36,834 nucleotides of DNA from an uncultured Granulicella sp. (lineage in GTDB: Bacteria; Acidobacteriota; Terriglobia; Terriglobales; Acidobacteriaceae), in the NCBI GenBank assembly GCA_937873145.1, contig CALMVK010000034.1, positions 1 to 36,834 on the forward strand. The letters are read 5' to 3'. Positions 25,465 through 33,247 of the stretch are shown here, piece after piece. Under the pieces are notes generated by a model. The model was not told where the DNA came from. It ran no database searches and saw only the letters and a program-made list of their open reading frames with translations. Position numbers and translations under genes: made by a program. How positions within the stretch are numbered: position 1 is the stretch's first letter; every line of letters starts with the position of its first letter.

Positions 25465-26451
25465 ATGCGCCTCTTCGTACACACGGCCATCCTGATCCTG
25501 CTCTCTCCCATCACTCTCGCGGCCCAGACTTCGGAAGCAGCTCCCTCTCTCACATCGCGCCTCACAACCGTCCTTCAGCGCGAAGCGAACGGGCACTCCC
25601 CCACACCGGAAGAGACTGCGGGCTTCGACCCTGTCGATCCCCTGCCCACTCCTGCCGAGCTCACGGAGGCTTTGCCGTTGATCCTGAAGGCTCTTCAGAA
25701 TCCGGACACTCAGGTTCGTCTATTGGCCCTCACTGCCCTCGTCGGACTCCAAACCTCCGCATCGATCTCCCTTTCGTCATCCACCACTCCAGCCTCCGCT
25801 GCGCCGATCTCCGAACCCTCTACAACTCCTGTCTCGCTTCCTCCTACAGGTGCCGCCAGCTACAAGGCGAACCTCGCCCGAGTTCTTACTCCAGCCATTC
25901 CAGCAATCGCCGCCCACCTTACCGGTGAATCTCCAGCCAATCGCCTGGAGTCCGCCATCGTCCTCGGAGGGTTCACGCCAGATCCACCCTCATCGCTCTA
26001 CCCTCCGCTGCTTGCGTATCTGAAGCGTGACGATGCCGTAGGCCTCCTTGGCCAAATGGTCGTCTCCGACCTCCTGCAACTCGGTCCCGTCAGCGAAAGC
26101 ACCTCCGACGCGATCGCTCGCTTTGTCCGCCGCTCAGACCAGACTGCCTCCACCCGCTCCGATCTTGTCGATGCCATCGCCTCCAAGCCTAACCAATCCC
26201 AGTCGCTCAACAAAACTCTCCTTACCTATCTCTCATCCGACGATCCTAGCCTTCGGGCCCGCCTGATTCTTTCTTTGCCTCAGCTTGATCTCGCGGCCGA
26301 CGTCCTCGCCGACACCAAGGCTCAGATCGCGCAGCTTGCTGCCCTCGACCCCGCAAGCAGGCAGGACAATCTTCAAGTCATTACTGCCGCTCGATCCATT
26401 TCGACCTGCTGGACAACGACTCGCATGACTTCTGGCTGCCCTGTCTACTAA
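25465..26451 (+). CDS. Exported HEAT-like repeat protein, probably frameshifted near its end
   Basis: A 328-residue protein with a signal peptide (MRLFVHTAILILLSPITLAAQ) and a helical, HEAT-like body (PLILKALQNPDTQVRLLALT, then IPAIAAHLTGESPANRLESA and repeats to about 300). A Ser/Thr/Pro-rich stretch lies at about 100-120. After residue 311 the annotated frame turns into STCWTTTRMTSGCPVY, which is unlike the rest. One added base in the CC at 26396-26397 would instead continue HFDLLDNDSHDFWLPCLLSR and end at TGA 26469-26471, overlapping the coxB GTG. I take that as the ancestral end. The gene starts two bases after pdxT. I do not recognise a named function; the position suggests a link to the oxidase. 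Confidence 0.7.
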   Translation: MRLFVHTAILILLSPITLAAQTSEAAPSLTSRLTTVLQREANGHSPTPEETAGFDPVDPLPTPAELTEALPLILKALQNPDTQVRLLALTALVGLQTSASISLSSSTTPASAAPISEPSTTPVSLPPTGAASYKANLARVLTPAIPAIAAHLTGESPANRLESAIVLGGFTPDPPSSLYPPLLAYLKRDDAVGLLGQMVVSDLLQLGPVSESTSDAIARFVRRSDQTASTRSDLVDAIASKPNQSQSLNKTLLTYLSSDDPSLRARLILSLPQLDLAADVLADTKAQIAQLAALDPASRQDNLQVITAARSISTCWTTTRMTSGCPVY

Positions 26452-26467
26452 GCCGTATTCTAACGAT

Positions 26468-27235
26468 GTGACCCCACTCAACATTCCGTCGACAAGCCTG
26501 CTTTCCTGGCTGTTGCCCCGGGATGCCTCGGCTCACGGCCCTGCTCTCGACCAGCATGTCTATCTGAATCTTTGGATCGCATTGGCCCTCCTCGCCTCTG
26601 CTCATCTCATCGGCATTCTTGGTCTTTTTCTTCAGCGGAAATCCGGTGGAAAACCTCATTCCCAAGGTTTGGTCGAGTATCTTCCGCTAGCTGCAGTCAC
26701 ACTTCTGTTCCTTTTTCTTACACTCCGGGCCGAGCGTCTTTGGGCCGCCACCCGCTACACCGGTCCCGACCTCTCCGCACTCCAGGTTGAAGCTACCGGC
26801 ATGCAGTTCGCCTGGTACTTCCGTTACCCCGGTCCGGATGCCGCCTTCGGCCAGACCCGGCCAGGGCTCATCGCTCCTGGTGAAGGCAATCCACTCGGCC
26901 TAGACCCCGCCGACCCTCGTGGAAGCGATGACTTTGTCACCTCTGAACTTGTACTTCCGGCCGATCGCGAGGTCGACCTTCGCCTCCATGCCCAGGATGT
27001 CATTCACGGCTTCGCCGTTCCCGCCTTGCGGCTCAAGCAGAACGCCGTCCCCAACTCCGGCCATGGTCAGGACATTCACATCCACTTCACCCCCACTGTG
27101 CCGGGTACCTATGCGATCCTATGCACCCAGCTTTGTGGGCTCGGCCACTTTCGTATGACCGCCAACCTGCGCATCCTTCCCACTGCAGCCTTTGCTACCT
27201 GGCGCGCTGACCACGAAAGAGCGTCCACTCCATGA
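26468..27235 (+). CDS. coxB: Cytochrome c oxidase subunit II (CuA subunit)
   Basis: Receives electrons from cytochrome c at its CuA centre and passes them to subunit I. The 255-residue protein has two membrane segments (about 30-55 and 70-87) and a periplasmic cupredoxin domain. CuA ligands are visible: His180 in DVIHGF, then Cys219, Cys223, His227 and Met230 in CTQLCGLGHFRM. In classical subunits the middle of that motif is CxELC; here Glu is replaced by Gln221. The start is GTG 26468, which would overlap the stop of the repaired HEAT-like frame. The stop overlaps the coxA start (ATGA). The sequence around 125-160 (GPDAAFGQTRPGLIAPGEGN) fits the long-insert bacterial form. Confidence 0.94.
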   Translation: MTPLNIPSTSLLSWLLPRDASAHGPALDQHVYLNLWIALALLASAHLIGILGLFLQRKSGGKPHSQGLVEYLPLAAVTLLFLFLTLRAERLWAATRYTGPDLSALQVEATGMQFAWYFRYPGPDAAFGQTRPGLIAPGEGNPLGLDPADPRGSDDFVTSELVLPADREVDLRLHAQDVIHGFAVPALRLKQNAVPNSGHGQDIHIHFTPTVPGTYAILCTQLCGLGHFRMTANLRILPTAAFATWRADHERASTP

Positions 27236-28959
27236 CTCCTGCGACGTCTCTCCAGCATCGGCCCGGGGTTCGGTCCCTTTTCACCACCGATCACCGCGTC
27301 CTCGGCATCCGCTATCTTTTGCTCTCGCTTGCCGCCGTTGCCGCAGGAACCTTGATGTCTCTCGCGATGCGCATCCACCTTGTCTGGCCCGACCGCGTCT
27401 TTCCTTTCTTCGGCCCTGTCAAGCCTGAGGACTATCTCGCTCTGGTTACCCTGCACGGAACGCTGATGCTCTTCTTTGTGATGACGTTGGCCCCGCAGGC
27501 CGGCTTCGGCTCACTGATTCTTCCTCTCCAGATCGGCGCTCGCCGTATGGCTTTTCCGCTGCTCAACGCACTCGGCTTCTGGCTCTATCTTCTCGCCTTT
27601 CTCGTCCTACTTTCGTCGAGCTTCGTCGCAGGCGGAGCCGCCATCTCTGGCTGGACCGCTTACCCCCCACTCTCCGCGATTGCTGCTGCTGGCCCCGGCC
27701 AGGGTCTCGGCATGGACTTATGGCTGTTTTCGATCCTTCTCTTCGGCCTTGCCTCCATCCTGACCGCCATGAATTTGCTCGCCACAATCGTCGCGTATCG
27801 CTGCCCGGGGATGACGTGGGAACGCCTTCCGCTCACGGTTTGGGCGTGGTTTACCGCTGCCATTCTTACGATCATCGCCTTCTCCGTCCTGCTTGCCGCA
27901 ATTATCCTGCTTTATCTCGATCGCCACTCCGGAACCAGCTTCTTTCTCCCTCTGGGCGATCTTGTGAATGGAACCCTACATACCTCCGGCAACGGCAGCC
28001 CCTTGCTCTGGCTTCATCTTTTCTGGTTCTTCGGTCATCCTGAGGTCTACATTGCCATTCTTCCGGGCATGGGTCTGACCTCCATGCTGCTCGGCAACTT
28101 TGCCCGTCGCAAGATCTTCGGCTACCGCGTCATGATTGCTACTACTCTCCTTATCGGCTTTCTCGGCATTCTTGTTTGGGGTCACCACATGTTCGTCGCC
28201 GGCCTCAATCCTTTCGCTGGAACCGCGTTCTCCATCTCCACGATGGCGATCGCGCTGCCTTCCGCCGCAAAAGTTTTTAGCTGGCTCGCGACCATCTGGC
28301 GGGCACGGCCTGCTTACACCACGCCGATGCTCTTCGCGCTCGGCTTCGTCTCCCTCTTCATCACCGGAGGTCTCTCAGGACCTATCCTTGCCCAGCCTAT
28401 CCTCGATCAATATCTAAACAATACCTATTTCGTGGTAGCTCACTTCCACCTCATCATGGCAATGGCCGGCATCTTCGGTCTGTTCGCCGCTACGTACTAC
28501 TGGTTTCCTCTTCTTTGCGGACGGCTCATGAACGAGTCTCTGGGCCGTTGGCACTTCTGGCTTACCTTCGTCTCTGCTTACATGACCTTCCTGCCCATGC
28601 ACCTCGCCGGTCTTGAAGGAGCTCCCCGGCACTACGCTCAATTCGACGGTCTGCACAATGCTGCCGCCGTGCTGCTCGCTCCAACGCTCTTGCTTCAGCG
28701 CCACATCACCTATGCCGCCTTCCTCCTTGCCGCCAGTCAGAGTCTATTTCTGATCAATCTTGCGGTAAGTCTTCGCCGCGGGATTCTTGCTCCAGAAAAT
28801 CCGTGGGCTGCCACCACCCTGGAGTGGGGTCCGTCCGAAGTACAAGACTCCGCGTCCGGCGAACATTTTCAGGTTCATCGTGGACCCTGCCACTACTTCC
28901 ACAGTCCCCATGCGGAGGGCTTTCTCCCACAATGGGCACAGGAATCAAATCCGGAGTAA
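27232..28959 (+). CDS. coxA: Cytochrome c oxidase subunit I (heme-copper catalytic subunit)
   Basis: The catalytic subunit that reduces oxygen to water and pumps protons. The 575-residue protein has about 12 membrane segments. Heme and copper ligands are present: His75 in LHGTLMLFF (low-spin heme), His269 with cross-link Tyr273 in FGHPEVYI, His318/His319 in WGHHMF (CuB), and His404/His406 in VAHFHLI. Glu271 in HPEVY marks an A1-type D-channel end, and Lys in PSAAKVFSW marks the K-channel. ATGA overlap with coxB indicates coupling. The C-terminal extension after about 520 is hydrophilic. Cytochrome c, heme O synthase and the CtaG assembly factor are absent from this window. Confidence 0.96.
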   Translation: MTPATSLQHRPGVRSLFTTDHRVLGIRYLLLSLAAVAAGTLMSLAMRIHLVWPDRVFPFFGPVKPEDYLALVTLHGTLMLFFVMTLAPQAGFGSLILPLQIGARRMAFPLLNALGFWLYLLAFLVLLSSSFVAGGAAISGWTAYPPLSAIAAAGPGQGLGMDLWLFSILLFGLASILTAMNLLATIVAYRCPGMTWERLPLTVWAWFTAAILTIIAFSVLLAAIILLYLDRHSGTSFFLPLGDLVNGTLHTSGNGSPLLWLHLFWFFGHPEVYIAILPGMGLTSMLLGNFARRKIFGYRVMIATTLLIGFLGILVWGHHMFVAGLNPFAGTAFSISTMAIALPSAAKVFSWLATIWRARPAYTTPMLFALGFVSLFITGGLSGPILAQPILDQYLNNTYFVVAHFHLIMAMAGIFGLFAATYYWFPLLCGRLMNESLGRWHFWLTFVSAYMTFLPMHLAGLEGAPRHYAQFDGLHNAAAVLLAPTLLLQRHITYAAFLLAASQSLFLINLAVSLRRGILAPENPWAATTLEWGPSEVQDSASGEHFQVHRGPCHYFHSPHAEGFLPQWAQESNPE

Positions 28960-28998
28960 TCTGAGTTCAACGGGACGCTTTACGTCGAGGAAATCGCA

Positions 28999-29781
28999 AT
29001 GCCGGCTATCATCTCTCCCCCGATCACACCTCCAGGCACCGAAAAACGGCGTCGCGAACTAGAAGATGGTGACCACGGCGGAGGAAGACGTCCGCCAACC
29101 GACAAACGTACCGGCGGCAGTGGCGATCCAGACAACTGGAACGAACGCCGACGCGGACGGCCCGGTCCTCGTGAGCGTCTCGATCGATATCGTCTCGGCC
29201 TTTTTTTCGGACTCTCCGCGGTCTTCATGTTTTTCGTTGCAATCGTCAGCGTGTTCTTCGTCGCTCAGGGTAGCGGACATATCGACGCGAATGCACGCTA
29301 CATCAATGAATGGCTCCCCACGGCGTTGCCGCCCATTCTGTGGTTGAACACTGCCGTCCTGCTTCTAAGCTCACTCACCATGGAGGTGGCTCGCCGCCAC
29401 ATGTTCCGCGAGATGCACGTAATGGACGAGTGGCTTGGACTGGGTAAACCAATTACTCGCCGCACTATGCCGTGGCTGCTTGCTACTATTGTCCTCGGTG
29501 CTCTTTTCGTCGTCGGCCAACTCTTAGCTTGGCGTCAACTTGCCACGCAGCGGGTCTTCTACTACTCCAGCCAAAGCAGCCACTCTTTCTTTCTCATCAC
29601 CGGTGTGCACGGGCTTCACTTATTGCTCGGAGTCGCCGCGCTTGTAACTGCGCTGATCGGCCTGTTTGCCTCAAAGCAACTTGAGAATCGACAGATTATG
29701 GTCGATCTCGCCGCATGGTACTGGCACTCGATGGGCCTTCTTTGGCTAGCTCTTTTTAGCCTGCTTGCCTTCTGTCAATGA
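28999..29781 (+). CDS. coxC: Cytochrome c oxidase subunit III
   Basis: The non-catalytic third core subunit, which supports proton uptake and stability of the oxidase. The 260-residue protein has about 65 hydrophilic N-terminal residues rich in Arg, Gly and Asp (REREL-like stretch, GGGRRPPTDKRTGGSGD), followed by five hydrophobic segments. Typical features are FFVAIVSVFFVAQGSG, HSFFLITGVHGLHLLLGV (family signature, about 198) and AAWYWHSMGLLWLALFSLL at the end. GAGGAAA before ATG 28999 supports the start, and 39 bp separate it from coxA. The ATG of the following small gene overlaps its stop. Confidence 0.92.
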   Translation: MPAIISPPITPPGTEKRRRELEDGDHGGGRRPPTDKRTGGSGDPDNWNERRRGRPGPRERLDRYRLGLFFGLSAVFMFFVAIVSVFFVAQGSGHIDANARYINEWLPTALPPILWLNTAVLLLSSLTMEVARRHMFREMHVMDEWLGLGKPITRRTMPWLLATIVLGALFVVGQLLAWRQLATQRVFYYSSQSSHSFFLITGVHGLHLLLGVAALVTALIGLFASKQLENRQIMVDLAAWYWHSMGLLWLALFSLLAFCQ

Positions 29782-29993
29782 TCCGACGCTGGCAGCGATA
29801 TGCTCAATACCTTATTGTGATAGCAACAATAGTCCCAGTTGCCCGTGGACAAGGATGCAGTCAGTGCGCTGAGCAATTGCGTTCTACACCTGCCCCGGTT
29901 CAAGCCGCTTATAGACGGGCTATCGTCCTTTTGGTTTTTGCCGGGGGAGGTGTATTTGGTGGAGTTTTGCTTGCCGTGCGACGTTTCCACTAG
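29778..29993 (+). CDS. Small CxxC membrane protein at the end of the cox operon
   Basis: A 71-residue protein whose ATG overlaps the coxC stop (ATGA), so it is co-translated. It has a signal-like hydrophobic N-terminus (YLIVIATIVPVARGQ), then a CxxC motif in GCSQCAEQLRSTPAPV, and a C-terminal membrane segment (AIVLLVFAGGGVFGGVLLAV). The CxxC would face the periplasm after cleavage or anchoring. I do not know a named family; copper handling, disulfide chemistry or a small accessory subunit of the oxidase are possible. Similar short cysteine-pair proteins at the end of acidobacterial oxidase operons are a recollection, not a search result. Confidence 0.75.
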   Translation: MIRRWQRYAQYLIVIATIVPVARGQGCSQCAEQLRSTPAPVQAAYRRAIVLLVFAGGGVFGGVLLAVRRFH

Positions 29994-30015
29994 GCAGGGT
30001 CAATCTCTTGAGCAG

Positions 30016-30615
30016 CTATGTTTTCTTACGTGGATCCTGCTTTTCACGACCAAGTTTCAATGCCATCATGTACCAGTCGAACTCATCGAAGAACTTGGCT
30101 GATCCCTCTACCAATTCCTGAGTCAAAGCGACACCCTCAGCACTGAGTGCCTTGTCGACCGCGGGAATGGGTTGAATGGTCGGGATGGATCCCATACCAA
30201 CCTCCGGGAGCAGCGCCCTTAGCTGCATCGCCGCTCGCATCCCTCCAAACGGCGTAGTCGAGTACCCGATGATTGCCGACGGCCGATAGAAGTATTCTTC
30301 GAGGAAGTAATCAATTAGATTGGATAACCCAGAGGTCACGCTGTGGTTGTATTCAGCACACACGATGGCAAATCCGTCGGCTCTCTCATAGAGTTCTGCA
30401 AGCGGCGCTAACTTGGCTTTCAGCTCTTGGTCTTCAGGAGCTTCGCTTATTTTGAGCTGTTTCCACATTTTGTCGAGAAGTGGCAATTCCAGGGTCGCAG
30501 CATCGACTAAGTGAGCCTCATGTCCCCGTGCCTTCAGTTGCGCCATAACCCACTTTGCGGCGCGATCCCCCATGCGCTCGGAACGCGTTGAACCCTGCAA
30601 AACAGCAACAATCAT
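30016..30615 (-). CDS. NADPH-dependent FMN reductase family protein
   Basis: A 199-residue flavodoxin-like oxidoreductase that reduces FMN, quinones, azo compounds or chromate with NAD(P)H. The phosphate-binding loop GSTRSERMGDRAAKW lies at 8-22, and the isoalloxazine-side block is AEYNHSVTSGLSNLIDYF (about 87-104), followed by STTPFGGMRA. GAGG nine bases before ATG 30615 supports the start. It converges on the end of the cox operon with 22 bp between stops. It lies 112 bp downstream of the nucleotidyltransferase gene on the same strand. The physiological substrate cannot be told. Confidence 0.9.
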   Translation of the reverse strand: MIVAVLQGSTRSERMGDRAAKWVMAQLKARGHEAHLVDAATLELPLLDKMWKQLKISEAPEDQELKAKLAPLAELYERADGFAIVCAEYNHSVTSGLSNLIDYFLEEYFYRPSAIIGYSTTPFGGMRAAMQLRALLPEVGMGSIPTIQPIPAVDKALSAEGVALTQELVEGSAKFFDEFDWYMMALKLGREKQDPRKKT

Positions 30616-30727
30616 CTACTTTCACCTCAATTGATTGGATGCAGCTCAGGAAGCGTAAATATGGATTACCAAACCGTGTAACCGCACGATCAAACTCCCG
30701 AACAAGATCGCGCCAGAACGAGTACTA

Positions 30728-32644
30728 CTACCGGAGCGCCGTTTTCTTTACTAAGCCTGCTGCCGTTCCGCCTTTGCTTGCGGCCTCCTTCTTGGCCGGT
30801 ACTACTGTTTTAGATGTAACCGCCGGTGCGGCACTCTTCTTTGCAGGCGCAGGTTGAACGGTTGGGCGCTTTGTTGCCGGTTTAACTTCTTTTCCCACAC
30901 TCTTCGCGACGGGTTTCGACGCCACGATCTTTACTGCCGCCTTCGCCGCAACCTTCACAGCAGCGGAGCTCTTGACAGCCGGGACCACCGCCGAAGCTGT
31001 TTTGCTCGCAGACTTCGTGACCGGAGCCTTAACTTCGGCGACATCGCTCTTCGTCACCCTGACAGCCGTCTTCGACTTGCCGTGCGGGAGAAGTTTATCC
31101 CCCGGCTTTGTTGCCGCCAGCTGTTCGACCGGAGGAGGCACAACGATGACAGGCTTAGGCAGGGGTGCAACCGCGACGAGAGGCGTCACTGTCTCAGCCG
31201 GCATTTCAGGTGCGACCGCATCCGGTATCTCGGGCTCATCCACACCCGGTTCCCCAACCTCCCCGACAGCTTCCTGCTCCGCTTTCACATTTTTCTTGGC
31301 TCGCGATTTCGAAGGCTTTGCTTCCTTCTTCGCGGTGCGCGCCCGACGTAAATTCACTGGGGGAGGCGGTGCTGGAGGAGAATACGGCTCGAGAAACGCC
31401 TTCATCTCTTCAGGCGTTGTCAGTTTTCCATCCATTAATTCGAAGAACAATTTCTCAAGCAGCCCCTCGTACTCCGGGAGCTCTGGAACGATCCGCATCT
31501 CCTGCATCAGGGTGTACGGCATCTTTTGCCGCGCCGCCGGCCATTCCGTGAAGAAGCTTTTGAACTTCGCTTGCAAGGCCGGGCTCCGGCTCGAATACAC
31601 CAGCCATAGCACAGCCTCCGATTTGGCGGAGGTCAGCAGCCGCCAGGATTGCGAAGGCAGCGCCGCACTTTTAGCCCCAAGCTGCGCTCCTAACTCTTTG
31701 GCCTCGCCCTCGAGCGACTTTACTGCCTCCACAAATCCCGGCCGCGGAAAGCTAGCCGTCATCGCGTCTACCTCTTTGGCAGAAAGCTTGGCCACCAGCA
31801 AAGGAAAGTTTGCCGCTGCCGTATCTGGATGAATTCCCTGCATCTGCAACTGAGTCTGCACTTCGCGCAGCTTGTCCAGTTCTGCCGCGTTCACCTTGGT
31901 TGAAGTCCATGCCGGCGCAAGATGCTGCATCCAGCCCTCGCTCTCCAATCGCTTCAAGACCCGCAGCGGATCTTCCTCATGGAAGATCTCTTCGGTCTCA
32001 TAGCCGCGGTGAAACTCTGAGAGTGCGGCGATGTACCCCTCGCTTTTACCCGTTTCATACCGAGCCTGCGTCTTCTCGTCGAGCACCCAACCCAACCGCG
32101 CCATCAGCCGCGTCGCACGAATCATGCGCACTGGATCCTCGATAAAACCGTAGTTGCTGACCAGACGTAGCTCCCGGTTCTCGATGTCGGCAACTCCGTT
32201 CGACGGGTCCATGAGCAGGCCGTACGATCCTCCGTTCAGCGACAAGGCCATCGCGTTCGCGGTAAAGTCGCGCCGCCGCAGATCCTCAAGAATCGATGCC
32301 GGCTTGACGACCGGCTTACCCGGCTGCGAAAACGTGACGCTCAGCGTGCTGCTGATTTCCATGCGCACACTCCCCGGAAATTGCACGAAGAGTGCCTGTC
32401 CAGCCTGGGACTCGCCAACGATGACTCCCCCAGCCTCTTCGACGGCACTCTTCAGGCCAAGCGCATTTCCTTGAACGACCACATCCAGGTCACGCACCGG
32501 CGAGCCACTGGTCAAGTCACGTACCGCACCACCCACCAAAAAGACGGTCATCTCTGCGGCTCGAGCCAACTCTCGCACCGCCAGCAAAGCCGATCGCTGC
32601 GCCACGGAGAGACGATTTTCGAGTAGATAAATGTAGTCGGCCAT
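30728..32644 (-). CDS. CCA-adding / poly(A) polymerase family nucleotidyltransferase with long basic tail
   Basis: Adds nucleotides to RNA 3' ends: either CCA to tRNA or poly(A). The body (about 1-428) has the class II pattern: FLVGGAVRDLTSG with the flexible-loop glycine motif, catalytic acids in VRDLDVVVQG, the block EDLRRRDFTANAMAL, and EDPVRMIRATRLMARLGW. Residues about 429-638 are a low-complexity tail rich in Lys, Ala, Pro, Ser and Val (KKEAKPSKSRAKKN, KVAAKAAVKIVASKPVAKS), resembling a histone-H1-like or RNA-binding tail. MADYIYLLENRLS is the usual start, so I chose ATG 32644, with GGGAG upstream; ATG 32695 adds 17 residues. The two activities cannot be separated by motif alone. Confidence 0.88.
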   Translation of the reverse strand: MADYIYLLENRLSVAQRSALLAVRELARAAEMTVFLVGGAVRDLTSGSPVRDLDVVVQGNALGLKSAVEEAGGVIVGESQAGQALFVQFPGSVRMEISSTLSVTFSQPGKPVVKPASILEDLRRRDFTANAMALSLNGGSYGLLMDPSNGVADIENRELRLVSNYGFIEDPVRMIRATRLMARLGWVLDEKTQARYETGKSEGYIAALSEFHRGYETEEIFHEEDPLRVLKRLESEGWMQHLAPAWTSTKVNAAELDKLREVQTQLQMQGIHPDTAAANFPLLVAKLSAKEVDAMTASFPRPGFVEAVKSLEGEAKELGAQLGAKSAALPSQSWRLLTSAKSEAVLWLVYSSRSPALQAKFKSFFTEWPAARQKMPYTLMQEMRIVPELPEYEGLLEKLFFELMDGKLTTPEEMKAFLEPYSPPAPPPPVNLRRARTAKKEAKPSKSRAKKNVKAEQEAVGEVGEPGVDEPEIPDAVAPEMPAETVTPLVAVAPLPKPVIVVPPPVEQLAATKPGDKLLPHGKSKTAVRVTKSDVAEVKAPVTKSASKTASAVVPAVKSSAAVKVAAKAAVKIVASKPVAKSVGKEVKPATKRPTVQPAPAKKSAAPAVTSKTVVPAKKEAASKGGTAAGLVKKTALR

Positions 32645-32853
32645 ACCTCTCCCGTACTCTTCGCGGCGGTTCTTGCCGTCCGATAACTTATTCATAACGC
32701 GTCACTTACGCAGTTTTATGAAGGTTGTGCAAAACCCAAATGTACCACAGCCTCTAGTTATCTGCCTATGCTTTGTTGCCGCGTGTACGGCTATCTCCGA
32801 AATCCCTCTTGAAAAGCAGTACACTGAGGTCACTCGCAGCGAACCGGCCGGCC

Positions 32854-33126
32854 ATGCCCAGCTCCCGCAAAGAGGTAATCGTCCGCACCTTCGAGGGCAC
32901 GCTGTTCCCTGGCTATCTGCCAACGACCGAGATTCTCATCGACGGTCGGGTAGAACTGCTTGATCTTGAAGGCCGCACTCTGCCCATTGCCCTTGAAACG
33001 ATTCGCTGGATCGCCTTCGTCCACGACTTCAATTCCTCGAAGTTCAGGCCACTCTCTCGTCCGATCGCACACATACCACAGCCTTTCCTCTTCCCCGATC
33101 CTGGATCCGATCCGCGTCCCCGCTAA
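32854..33126 (+). CDS. Short hypothetical protein
   Basis: A 90-residue product. The first 65 residues have a clear beta-rich pattern ([20 protein letters not shown], then [20 protein letters not shown] and WIAFVHDFN) that I recall from small acidobacterial proteins, which are usually about twice as long. The last 25 residues ([20 protein letters not shown]) are proline-rich and unlike that pattern, so a frameshift or truncation may have removed the rest. I picked ATG 32854 because the coding pattern begins there; there is no ribosome binding site. It lies divergent to the nucleotidyltransferase gene and 121 bp before lpxD. Function unknown. Confidence 0.5.
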   Translation: MPSSRKEVIVRTFEGTLFPGYLPTTEILIDGRVELLDLEGRTLPIALETIRWIAFVHDFNSSKFRPLSRPIAHIPQPFLFPDPGSDPRPR

Positions 33127-33233
33127 AGTACCTGCCGCAGCAGCTTCTTGGTTCATCGAATTCTGCCGTCCCTTGAATCGTCTGCTGACCTTATCGGCCA
33201 AACTTGGAAGCAGCCATATTTTGTCCCAATTCG

Positions 33234-33239
33234 CTACAA
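33234..33239 (+). promoter_or_regulatory. Candidate -10 box for a leaderless lpxD transcript
   Basis: TACAAT ends nine bases before the lpxD ATG, which would place transcription start at or within a base or two of the ATG. No ribosome binding site is visible. The -35 is weak, so this rests on the -10 and spacing only. Confidence 0.35.
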
Positions 33240-33247
33240 TCCTCATC

